Assembly (NCBI GenBank): GCA_019241915.1
Contig: JAFAWI010000087.1
Coordinates: 1 to 8,022, forward strand
Origin: Alphaproteobacteria bacterium
Lineage (GTDB): Bacteria > Pseudomonadota > Alphaproteobacteria > ATCC43930 > CGMCC-115725
Reading direction: 5' to 3'
Length of the DNA: 8,022 nt
Shown: positions 1 to 6,433 of the stretch, one piece after another
Numbering within the stretch: the stretch's first letter is position 1
Layout of the letters: each line of letters begins with the position of its first letter
The notes under the pieces: generated by a model
Told to the model about the DNA's origin: nothing
The model's database searches: none
The model's input: only the letters and a program-made list of their open reading frames with translations
Program-made: the position numbers and the translations under genes

Positions 1-71
1 CCGACGGGACCGACCGGGACGGCGATCACGACGCCGACCAGGATCCCCTTGAGCAAAAAGCTGATCAGCAT
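1..71 (-). CDS. LysE/RhtB-family exporter, N-terminal fragment
   Basis: The minus strand opens at an ATG at 71-69 and stays open to the window edge, giving 23 codons that begin MLISFLLKGILVGVVIAVPV and continue GPV. A hydrophobic first helix followed by a VPVGPVG turn is typical of the LysE/RhtB/ArgO family of inner-membrane amino-acid or metabolite exporters, whose N-terminal signature is a P-x-G-P turn at the end of the first helix. No other in-frame ATG was found in the codons just upstream (positions 72-110). The ribosome-binding site is weak, with only a CGGGG run directly before the ATG. The gene is divergent from the peroxidase gene, with 123 bp between the two proposed starts, so they may share a control region. 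Only the N-terminus is visible, so the family call rests on one helix and the turn; the substrate cannot be inferred. Confidence 0.6.
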   Translation of the reverse strand, partial: MLISFLLKGILVGVVIAVPVGPV

Positions 72-146
72 CCCCGTTCGGATTCCCGCCCGTTTGCGGC
101 AGTCTCGGTGAAGCGCCGGCCCGGCGCAACGTCAAATGCCAAAACC

Positions 147-175
147 AACAGTGCTATCTCGTATAGCAGTCTGTT
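147..175. promoter_or_regulatory. Imperfect palindrome in the peroxidase leader (candidate operator or mRNA hairpin)
   Basis: The inner arms TGCTAT (152-157) and ATAGCA (163-168) are perfect inverted repeats around the 5-nt centre CTCGT. The outer arms AACAG (147-151) and CTGTT (171-175) extend the symmetry, offset by an extra GT on the right side. The site lies in a locally AT-richer stretch, ending about 20 nt before the proposed ATG at 195 and between two divergent genes. Position and symmetry fit a dimeric repressor or activator site, or a hairpin in the leader RNA. No regulator family can be named from the sequence. Confidence 0.4.
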
Positions 176-194
176 TCACAATATTCTGTTAACC

Positions 195-797
195 ATGATC
201 GGGAACCGCTGCCGCTCCGCCCGCCGTGCCGCTGCGACGTTGGGCCTGATCGCCGCCATGTGGGCCGGCGCACTGGGAGCCGGCGCCGCCGGGAGATCGC
301 CGATGCCGCAAGCCGCCGACAACGCCTACCGCTTCGAATTCGAGTCGATCGACGGCGTCAAGCTGCCGCTGTCGGCATGGGCGGGGCATCCGGTGCTGGT
401 GGTCAATACCGCATCGTTCTGCGGGTATACGCCGCAGTACCGCGATCTTGAGGCGTTGTGGCAGCAATACCGTGACAAGGGATTGGTTGTGCTCGGCGTG
501 CCGTCGAACGATTTTGGCGCGCAGGAGCCGGGTACGGCGGCCGAAATCAAGCAGTTTTGCGAAACCAATTACGACATCGACTTCCCGCTGACCGCGAAAT
601 ACCGGGTGAGCGGCGCCGACGCGCACCCATTCTACCGTTGGGTCGCCGAAACGCTGGGCGAGGACGCCGCGCCGCGTTGGAACTTCCACAAATACCTGAT
701 CGGCCCCGATGGCGAATTGGCCGGGACATGGCCCTCCTCGGTGCGCCCGGGCGACGCGGCGATCACCGCGGAGATCGACAAGGCGCTGCAAAAATAG
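195..797 (+). CDS. Exported glutathione peroxidase-like thiol peroxidase
   Basis: Glutathione peroxidase family (thioredoxin fold), 200 residues, predicted to reduce hydrogen peroxide and organic hydroperoxides using thioredoxin-like or glutathione reductants. The catalytic motif NTASFCGYTPQY places the peroxidatic Cys at 76. The rest of the catalytic tetrad is present: Gln110 in GAQEPG, and Trp162 and Asn163 in RWNFHKYLIG. Cys122 (KQFCETNYDIDFP) occupies the site of the second Cys seen in many bacterial and BtuE-type members, so a two-Cys thioredoxin-dependent mechanism is possible. The usual GFPCNQFG is GVPSNDFG here, so that Cys is lost. I chose the ATG at 195 because residues 1-33 then form a signal peptide: a basic start with an Arg pair (RSARRAAATLG), a hydrophobic stretch and small residues at AGALGAGAAG. 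This implies a periplasmic location; with the Arg pair, Tat export is conceivable. A GTG at 108 would add 29 residues unlike the family. No good Shine-Dalgarno precedes the ATG. The family call is secure; the start and the reductant are less so. Confidence 0.92.
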   Translation: MIGNRCRSARRAAATLGLIAAMWAGALGAGAAGRSPMPQAADNAYRFEFESIDGVKLPLSAWAGHPVLVVNTASFCGYTPQYRDLEALWQQYRDKGLVVLGVPSNDFGAQEPGTAAEIKQFCETNYDIDFPLTAKYRVSGADAHPFYRWVAETLGEDAAPRWNFHKYLIGPDGELAGTWPSSVRPGDAAITAEIDKALQK

Positions 798-823
798 AGC
801 GCCGTCTGAGCTGATCGGGTTCT

Positions 824-841
824 GCCCCCGCGACGGGGGGC
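824..841. terminator. GC-rich hairpin downstream of the peroxidase gene
   Basis: CCCCCG (825-830) and CGGGGG (834-839) form a perfect 6-bp stem around the 3-nt loop CGA, extendable by the flanking G824 and C841 with a slight offset. It begins 27 bp after the peroxidase stop. There is no T-tract, so it is not a textbook intrinsic terminator, but it could stabilise or end the transcript. CTGCCCCC (822-829) can alternatively pair with GGGGGCAG at 865-872. Confidence 0.4.
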
Positions 842-890
842 GGTGGCGAGCGACGCGAACCGGAGGGGGCAGCGGCTGTACGCTGGCCCA

Positions 891-927
891 GCCATGCCGC
901 GCATGGCCCTCTCCCGCATGCGCGGGA
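891..927. terminator. Two adjacent hairpins between the convergent peroxidase and cyclase genes
   Basis: GCCATG (891-896) pairs perfectly with CATGGC (902-907) around CCGCG. Immediately after, TCCCGC (912-917) pairs perfectly with GCGGGA (922-927) around ATGC. They end 5 bp before the stop codon of the minus-strand cyclase gene. Being symmetrical, they could serve either transcript as bidirectional 3'-end structures. No T-run follows on either strand. The second hairpin resembles the TCCCGC/GCGGGA core of dispersed proteobacterial intergenic palindromes, so it may be a repeat remnant. Confidence 0.4.
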
Positions 928-932
928 TTCCG

Positions 933-2657
933 CTAAGCCGTCGCGACGGCGGCTGCGGGTGCGCCGGCGGTAGTGTCCGGAAGGTCCTGGGCGCTGGCGA
1001 AGACGGCCACGGCGAGGCGCTCCTGGCGGCCGCGAATCGCGATCGCTTCGCGGCGCTGGTGCGGCAGGTCGAGACCGGCGCGGGCGATGATTTCGGCCGA
1101 AACGACAAGTTCCGCAGCGTATTCCTTCGTCAGGCCTTCGAGGCGGCTGGCGGTATTCACCGCGTCGCCGATGGCGGTGATCGTCGTCGCGCTGCCGTAG
1201 CCCATCTCGCCGACGATCACGGGCCCCACATGGATGCCGATGCCGATGCGCAGCGGCTCGCTCAATTCGGCGGCGAGCGATTGGTTGAGCTCGCCGAGGC
1301 GCAGCGACATCGCACGCGCCGCTGCCAGCGCGTCGCGGCAGGCCGTGTCGACGCTGCCGCCGAGCCCGAACAGCGCCATCACCCCGTCGCCGATGAACTT
1401 ATCGACGCGCCCGCCGGCGTGTTCTACGGCCCGCCCCATCGCCGCGAAATAGCGGTTGAGGATGAACACCACGTCGTAGGGCAGCCGTCCCTCGGCGAGT
1501 GCGGTAAAGCCGCGGATGTCGACGAACATGACCGCCACTTCGCGCTCGCTGCCCTGCGCGACATCGACCTGCCGGTCGGCGTCGCGCGCCTGCGCCACCG
1601 CCGGCAGCAGCGGCGTCACCTCGACATCGACCGCGGGGCGAAGCTGACAGGCGAGCCGCACGTTGCCGGTGGCGCGAATGCGGCTGAGCACGCGGCCTTC
1701 CTCGTCTCCGGGCGGCGCCAGCCCGGGGCGCGCCGCTCGTACCCGTATCCGGCAGGTCGAACAGCGCCCGCGGCCGCCGCAGATCGAGGCGTGCGGAAAG
1801 CGCAGCAGCCGGCTCGCCTCGAGCACGCTGGTGCCTGGCAGCACGTCGATGACGCGGCCGTCGGGATAGCTGACGCGGACCGAGCCGCGGCGGCGCTGCC
1901 AGCCGAAACGGCCGAGCCGCGCCGCGAGCACCGCCGCCACCGCGGCGACAAAAAACCACGTGAGGCCGCTTTCGATCGCCTTCAATGTCGCAACGTCCGC
2001 CCGTGCGGGAAAGCGGACGCCCGACGCGAGCTGGCGCGCGGCAGCCGGATCGGCGGCAATCTCGGCAACTTTGCGTCCGGCCTCGATCATCCCGAGCAGC
2101 GACAGCACCGGCACCAGCACCGCCAGCACCAGCGCCGGCTGCATCCAGCGCTCGTACCAGGGGCGCAGCCGCAGCCAAAAATGAAGACCGAGCATGGCAT
2201 GCGCCCAGGCGACCACCAGCACCGCCATCTGCTGATAGCCGACCCACGGAGAGTCGACGAAATAGACGCGAAGGACGTAAGCATACGAGCCGAGATCGGC
2301 GCCGAAGGCGTGCGACAGCCGCACGCCGACGACATGCTTTACCAGCAGGATCGGGATCAGGAAGCCGAGTACGATCTGGGCGTATTCCGCGGCGCGCAGG
2401 CGCAGCGTGCGGCGTTGCCACAGCGCCCACAGCGCCAGCGCGTAGTGCGCGAGGAAAGCTCCGTAGAGCAGCGTCTGCGCCGGCAGCGGTGCCCATACCG
2501 GCAGCACCAGGGTGTCGAGCGCCCAGCCCATCGCGTCGAGCGAGACCAGGCCCAGCGCATGGTTGAGCAGGTGCATCGCGACATAGGCGAGCATCACCAG
2601 CCCAGAGGCCAGGCGGATGCGGCGGATCATCGCCGCATCGCCGTTGCGCCGGGGCAT
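933..2657 (-). CDS. Membrane adenylate cyclase with [2Fe-2S] ferredoxin domain
   Basis: 574 residues in three parts. Residues 14-248 hold about six hydrophobic helices (near 14-37, 58-80, 91-111, 142-162, 172-191, 231-248) with histidines in or beside them (29, 33, 71, 108, 116, 153, 159), resembling diheme or SdhC-type membrane domains. Residues 257-350 form a plant-type ferredoxin domain with a complete cluster motif: Cys293, Cys299, Cys302 and Cys337 (CGGRGRCSTC, then RLAC). Residues 373-555 are a class III nucleotidyl cyclase domain: metal aspartates 380 (MFVDIRGFT) and 424 (KFIGDGVMALFG), Lys420 and Thr494 at the positions that select adenine, and Asn501 and Arg505 for the transition state (GDAVNTASR). 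All catalytic residues are present, so it should make cAMP from ATP in the cytoplasm. Control by redox state or electron flow through the cluster is inferred. The tail after 560 is Ala-rich and disordered. Start: ATG at 2657, but ATG at 2630 (MIRRIRL) is equally plausible, and neither has a clear ribosome-binding site. The gene is convergent with the peroxidase and divergent from the ABC operon. Confidence 0.93.
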   Translation of the reverse strand: MPRRNGDAAMIRRIRLASGLVMLAYVAMHLLNHALGLVSLDAMGWALDTLVLPVWAPLPAQTLLYGAFLAHYALALWALWQRRTLRLRAAEYAQIVLGFLIPILLVKHVVGVRLSHAFGADLGSYAYVLRVYFVDSPWVGYQQMAVLVVAWAHAMLGLHFWLRLRPWYERWMQPALVLAVLVPVLSLLGMIEAGRKVAEIAADPAAARQLASGVRFPARADVATLKAIESGLTWFFVAAVAAVLAARLGRFGWQRRRGSVRVSYPDGRVIDVLPGTSVLEASRLLRFPHASICGGRGRCSTCRIRVRAARPGLAPPGDEEGRVLSRIRATGNVRLACQLRPAVDVEVTPLLPAVAQARDADRQVDVAQGSEREVAVMFVDIRGFTALAEGRLPYDVVFILNRYFAAMGRAVEHAGGRVDKFIGDGVMALFGLGGSVDTACRDALAAARAMSLRLGELNQSLAAELSEPLRIGIGIHVGPVIVGEMGYGSATTITAIGDAVNTASRLEGLTKEYAAELVVSAEIIARAGLDLPHQRREAIAIRGRQERLAVAVFASAQDLPDTTAGAPAAAVATA

Positions 2658-2728
2658 CGGTATCGAAGGGCGTCAGCGCTTGCTATCATGCCGCCGATCT
2701 TGCCGCGCTCGCGCGGGAGAGTGGGGGA
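2658..2728. promoter_or_regulatory. Divergent promoter region between cyclase gene and ABC operon
   Basis: This 71-bp gap must hold the cyclase start signals, and it is the only non-coding space upstream of the ABC operon. On the plus strand a TATCAT hexamer (2684-2689) could be a -10 element, but no convincing -35 lies 16-18 bp upstream. GGGAG at 2715-2719, 9 nt before the ATPase ATG, is a good Shine-Dalgarno sequence. The GCGCGGGAGAG segment (2711-2719) also resembles half of the dispersed palindromes seen elsewhere in the window. Confidence 0.4.
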
Positions 2729-3679
2729 ATGCTCGAAATCCGCAACCTCTACAAGAGCTTCGGACGGCTGGTGGCGGTCGACGACGTGTCGTTTACGGTG
2801 GGCTGCGGCGAGGTGCTGGGCTTTCTCGGGCCGAACGGCGCCGGCAAATCGACGACGATGAAGATGGCGACCGGGTTCCTGCCGCCGACCGCCGGCACCG
2901 CCGCGATCTGCGGCCACGACATCCAACGGCGGCCGCTCGCGGCGAAGCGTCAGTTCGGCTATTTGCCGGAGGGCGCGCCGGCCTATCCGGACATGAACGT
3001 CGCCGGGTTTTTGCGGTTCGCCGCTCATATCCGCGGCTTTCGCGGCGCCGAAGCGGCCGCCAAGATCGAGCGGATCGTCGATCTGGTGCATCTGAGCGAG
3101 GTTTTCGAGCAGCGCATCGACACGCTTTCCAAAGGTTATCGCCGCCGCGTCGGGGTGGCGCAGGCGCTGCTGCACGATCCGCCGGTGGTGATCCTCGACG
3201 AGCCGACCGACGGGCTCGACCCCAACCAGAAATACGAGATGCGCAGCATCATCGCGGCGATGCGTCCGGAAAAGGCGATCATCATCTCGACCCACCTGTT
3301 GGAGGAGGTCGAAGCGGTGTGCAGCCGCGCGATCATCATCGCGCGCGGTCGCATCCTGGCCGATGCGACCCCGGCCGAGCTGGCGGCGCGCTCGCGGCTG
3401 CACAACGCGGTGCGGCTCGACATCGCGCCGGAGAACGAGGGCCGCATTCGCGCCGACCTCGCCGCCGTGCCGGGCATCGCGGCGATCGAGGACGCCGGGG
3501 TGGGCGACGGGCATGCGCTGTTGATCGTGCCGCGCGACCAGAAGCCGATCGCGCCGGAGATCGCGGAACTGGCCGAAGGCCGGGCGTGGAACATCGCCGG
3601 GTTCGCGATCGAACGCGGCCGGCTCGACGATGTGTTCCGCGCGATCACCGCGCCACCCAACGAGGCCGGGCGCGCGTGA
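2729..3679 (+). CDS. ABC transporter ATP-binding protein (GldA-like)
   Basis: 316-residue ABC ATPase, the cytoplasmic motor of a transporter or envelope complex. Motifs in order: Walker A GPNGAGKST at 34-42 (Lys40); the Q-loop region FGYLPEGAPAYPDM near 76-89, where Glu81 stands in the usual Gln region as in GldA/NatA-type proteins; ABC signature LSKGY at 133-137 (Lys instead of the common Gly, also common in this subgroup); Walker B VVILDEPTDGLDP from 153 (Asp157, Glu158); H-loop His189 in ISTHLLEE. Residues 220-316 form the extra C-terminal domain typical of single-domain exporter ATPases. A good Shine-Dalgarno (GGGAG at 2715-2719) supports the ATG. It heads the operon, followed after 43 bp by its presumed permease. 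Gld-type genes are needed for gliding in Bacteroidetes, but proteobacterial relatives have no firm substrate, so gliding should not be assumed. Catalytically it looks intact. Confidence 0.95.
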   Translation: MLEIRNLYKSFGRLVAVDDVSFTVGCGEVLGFLGPNGAGKSTTMKMATGFLPPTAGTAAICGHDIQRRPLAAKRQFGYLPEGAPAYPDMNVAGFLRFAAHIRGFRGAEAAAKIERIVDLVHLSEVFEQRIDTLSKGYRRRVGVAQALLHDPPVVILDEPTDGLDPNQKYEMRSIIAAMRPEKAIIISTHLLEEVEAVCSRAIIIARGRILADATPAELAARSRLHNAVRLDIAPENEGRIRADLAAVPGIAAIEDAGVGDGHALLIVPRDQKPIAPEIAELAEGRAWNIAGFAIERGRLDDVFRAITAPPNEAGRA

Positions 3680-3722
3680 ATAAGCTCGTTCAGGTGTACG
3701 CTCAGCATCGAGCCGCAACCCC

Positions 3723-4460
3723 TTGATCGGTAAAACGCTCACCATCTGCCGGCGCGAGCTTGCCGGGTATTTCGCGACGCCGCTCGCCTATGTATTCATC
3801 GTCATCTTTCTGGTGCTGGCGGGGGTATTGACCTTTTTTGTCGGCGATTTCTTCGAGCGCGGGCAGGCCGATCTGCAGTCGTTTTTCACGTTCCACCCGT
3901 GGCTCTACCTCGTGCTGATCCCGGCGGTGTCGATGCGGCTGTGGGCCGAGGAGCGCAAGAGCGGCACGATCGAATTGTTTCTGACGCTGCCGATCCGGCT
4001 CAGCGAGGCGGTGCTCGGCAAGTTTGTCGCGGCGTGGATTTTTGTCGGCATCGCGCTGGCGCTGACCTTCCCGTTTTGGCTGACCGTGCTGTTTCTCGGC
4101 GAGCCCGACAACGGGGTCGTCGCCGCGAGCTATATCGGCAGCTGGCTGATGGCCGGGGCGATCCTGGGGATCGGCGCGGCGGTTTCGGCGGCGACCAAGA
4201 ACCAGGTGATCGCGTTTGTCGTCAGCGCGGCGATCGTCTTCGTGCTGGTCGCCGCGGGAACGCCGACCGTGCTCGGCCTGTTCGAGGGCTGGGCGCCGCA
4301 AGCGCTGATCCAGGCGGTGAGCGGCGCGAGCCTGTTCGGCCATTTCACCGCCATCACCCGGGGCGTCATCGGCCTGCCGGACGTGTTCTATTTTGTCTCG
4401 CTGACGGTGGGGTTTCTCGCCGCCAATGCCGTGCTCATCGAGCTGACCAGGGCCGATTGA
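3723..4460 (+). CDS. ABC transporter permease (GldF-like, ABC-2 type)
   Basis: 245-residue integral inner-membrane protein, the likely permease partner of the upstream ATPase. About six helices are visible (near 22-40, 58-74, 102-125, 136-155, 162-180, 218-240). Family hallmarks: RELAGYFATPLAYVFIVIF at the first helix, the cytoplasmic motif EERKSGTIELFLTLPI (76-91) and the C-terminal FGHFTAITRGVIGLPDVFYF block (205-224), all typical of the GldF/ABC-2 exporter group. The start is unusual: TTG at 3723 is the only standard start codon in frame after the TAA at 3681-3683, and no Shine-Dalgarno precedes it. Translation probably depends on coupling to upstream reading; a 16-codon frame from the GTG at 3676 ends in a TGA that overlaps this TTG. 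The stop is 1 bp before the ATG of the next gene, which shows co-expression. Confidence 0.93.
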   Translation: MIGKTLTICRRELAGYFATPLAYVFIVIFLVLAGVLTFFVGDFFERGQADLQSFFTFHPWLYLVLIPAVSMRLWAEERKSGTIELFLTLPIRLSEAVLGKFVAAWIFVGIALALTFPFWLTVLFLGEPDNGVVAASYIGSWLMAGAILGIGAAVSAATKNQVIAFVVSAAIVFVLVAAGTPTVLGLFEGWAPQALIQAVSGASLFGHFTAITRGVIGLPDVFYFVSLTVGFLAANAVLIELTRAD

Positions 4461-4461
4461 G

Positions 4462-6423
4462 ATGCGGCTGTTCTGGCTGATCGGGCAGGGGAGCGGGTCG
4501 CGCGGCGGCCGCGCGGTCATCGCGCTGGCGGCGATCGGGCTCATCCTGGTGGCCGGCAATGTCATCGTGCAGCGTTTCGCCGCGGTGCGGCTCGACCTCA
4601 CCGCCGAGCAGCTCTACACACTGGCGCCCGGCACGCGGCGGACGCTCGCCAAGATCGAAGAACCGATCGCGCTGCGCTACTACTACTCGAGCCGGCTCGG
4701 CGAAGCGGTGCCGGCCTACGGCGTCTATGCGCAGCGCGTGCGCGGGCTGCTCGACCAGTACGTTGCCGCGGCGCACGGCAAGCTGCGGCTCGAAGTCTAT
4801 GACCCGCAGCCCTTTACCGATGCCGAGGACCGCGCCGTCGCCTACCGGCTGCAGGCGGTGCCGCTCAACGACCAGGGGGAGCCGGTCTATTTCGGCCTTG
4901 CCGCGACAAACTCGACCGACGACCAGCAAGTGATCGCGTTCTTCAATCCGGAGCGCGAGCGGTTTCTCGAATACGATTTGACCCGACTGATCCATGCGCT
5001 CGCCCTGCCGAAGCGCACGGTGGTCGGGCTTATGAGCTCGCTGCCGCTGGTGGTCGACCCGACCGCGCCGCTGCAGGGAAAGCCGGTCGAGCCGCTGGCG
5101 ATCGTCAAGCAGTTGCGCCAGGTCGACGATGTCGAGCCGCTATCGACCGATGCCGAGGCGATCCCGGCTAAAATCGACGCGCTGATGCTGGTGCACCCGC
5201 AAAAGCTGTCGGACGCGACGCTGTTCGCGATCGACCAGTTTGTGCTCAACGGCGGCAAGGCGATCGTCTTTGTCGATCCGTATTCGGAAATGCAGGCGGC
5301 GCTGCCGTCGCCGCATGCCGAGGCGGCCGCGGCGGCGCCGCCGGCAAGCGACCTGGCGCCGCTGTTCAAGGCGTGGGGGCTGACGATGCTGCCGGGTGTC
5401 GTCGCCGGGGATCGGCAGGACGCGCGCCGCGTCGCGGTGCCGGTCGAGGGGCGGCCGCCGCAGACCATGGATTATGTCGGCTGGCTCAATCTGCCGGCGG
5501 CGAACCTCGATCCGGACGATCCGATCACCGCCAACCTGCACGAGATCACGATGGCGACGGCGGGCATCCTGGAGCCCGCCGAGGGCGCGACGACGCACTT
5601 CCAGCCGCTGATCCGCACCTCGCTCGATGCCGAAAAGCTGCCGGTCGACAAGGTCAAAGACCTGCCCGACGTGGCGGCGCTGCTGGCGCAGTTCCGGCCC
5701 GAGCAGCGCCAGTTCGTCCTCGCGGCGCATGTCACGGGCGACATCAAGACCGCGTTCCCGGACGGCAAACCGTCGCCGCCGCCGCCGTCGCCGCACGATG
5801 TCGGCCCACCGCCGGAACCGCCAAAGGATTCTGTGCCGCCTGTCGCGGCGTTGAAGCAATCGGTCAAGCCGGTCAACATTGTGGTGGTGGCTGATACCGA
5901 TATGCTCGACGATCGGTTCTGGGCGCAAAGCCGCGACTTCTTCGGTCAGCGCGTGGTCGAGCCGGTGTCGAACAACGCCGATTTCCTCGCCAACGCGATC
6001 GAAGTGTTGGCCGGCGGCGAGGATCTTATCGGGTTGCGCAGCCGCGGTTCGGCGGCACGGCCGTTCGAGGTGGTCGAGCGCATCCAGCGCGCGGCCGACG
6101 CCCGCTATGCCGCGGAGCAGCAGAACCTGCAGCAGAAGCTGAAGCAGGCCGAGGCGAAACTGCGCAGCCTGACCGGCGGCAAGGGCGAGGGCGGCAGCCA
6201 GCCCGCGGCCACCGCCGAGCAGGCCAAGGAGATCGACCAGTTTCGCGCCGACATGCTGGCGACGCGGCAGCAGCTGCGCCAGGTCCAGGCGGCGGAACGG
6301 CAGGACATCCGGCACCTGAAGGTGATCCTCGAATTCTTTGACATCGCGCTGATGCCGATCGTCGTGATCGCTGCGGCGGTCGTGCTGGCGGCGCTGCGCC
6401 GCCGCCGCGTCGCGCGCGGCTGA
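4462..6423 (+). CDS. GldG-like ABC transporter auxiliary membrane protein
   Basis: 653 residues. An N-terminal anchor helix (about 19-38) is followed by LDLTAEQLYTLAPGTRRTL (44-62), the hallmark opening of GldG-type proteins. Residues 65-175 form the conserved N-terminal periplasmic domain, and about 185-430 match the ABC-type uncharacterised transport auxiliary domain (IFT52/GldG-like fold, no enzyme residues recognised). Residues 432-462 are a Pro-rich linker (14 or so prolines) and 284-295 an Ala/Pro patch. The conserved block VNIVVVADTDMLDDRFW (471-487) follows, then two charged, Gln-rich helical stretches (540-570, 585-620) that look like a coiled coil, and a C-terminal helix (about 625-645) ending in RRRRVARG. 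The protein thus has a large periplasmic body tethered at both ends. It likely works with the ATPase and permease; its molecular function is not established in proteobacteria. The ATG overlaps the preceding gene's end region (TGAGATG), consistent with translational coupling. Confidence 0.9.
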   Translation: MRLFWLIGQGSGSRGGRAVIALAAIGLILVAGNVIVQRFAAVRLDLTAEQLYTLAPGTRRTLAKIEEPIALRYYYSSRLGEAVPAYGVYAQRVRGLLDQYVAAAHGKLRLEVYDPQPFTDAEDRAVAYRLQAVPLNDQGEPVYFGLAATNSTDDQQVIAFFNPERERFLEYDLTRLIHALALPKRTVVGLMSSLPLVVDPTAPLQGKPVEPLAIVKQLRQVDDVEPLSTDAEAIPAKIDALMLVHPQKLSDATLFAIDQFVLNGGKAIVFVDPYSEMQAALPSPHAEAAAAAPPASDLAPLFKAWGLTMLPGVVAGDRQDARRVAVPVEGRPPQTMDYVGWLNLPAANLDPDDPITANLHEITMATAGILEPAEGATTHFQPLIRTSLDAEKLPVDKVKDLPDVAALLAQFRPEQRQFVLAAHVTGDIKTAFPDGKPSPPPPSPHDVGPPPEPPKDSVPPVAALKQSVKPVNIVVVADTDMLDDRFWAQSRDFFGQRVVEPVSNNADFLANAIEVLAGGEDLIGLRSRGSAARPFEVVERIQRAADARYAAEQQNLQQKLKQAEAKLRSLTGGKGEGGSQPAATAEQAKEIDQFRADMLATRQQLRQVQAAERQDIRHLKVILEFFDIALMPIVVIAAAVVLAALRRRRVARG

Positions 6424-6433
6424 GGCGGGGGTG

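Noticed and set aside
108..194. N-terminal extension of the peroxidase from GTG 108
   Set aside because: It would bury the signal peptide behind 29 extra residues and run through the leader palindrome; the ATG at 195 gives a normal exported protein.
2684..2689. TATCAT as a firm -10 promoter element for the ABC operon
   Set aside because: No acceptable -35 hexamer at the right distance, and chance matches are common; kept only as part of the divergent region note.
843..2861. 672-codon open frame on the plus strand opposite the cyclase gene
   Set aside because: It is the antisense shadow of a high-GC gene: Arg/His/Ala-rich, no recognisable domain, and it covers the intact cyclase and the start of the ATPase gene.
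2627..3745. 372-codon minus-strand frame opposite the ABC ATPase
   Set aside because: The plus strand carries every ABC ATPase motif in order; the minus frame has no family features.
3702..4601. 299-codon minus-strand frame opposite the permease
   Set aside because: It is charged, Arg/Asp/Gln-rich shadow sequence opposite a clear six-helix membrane protein.
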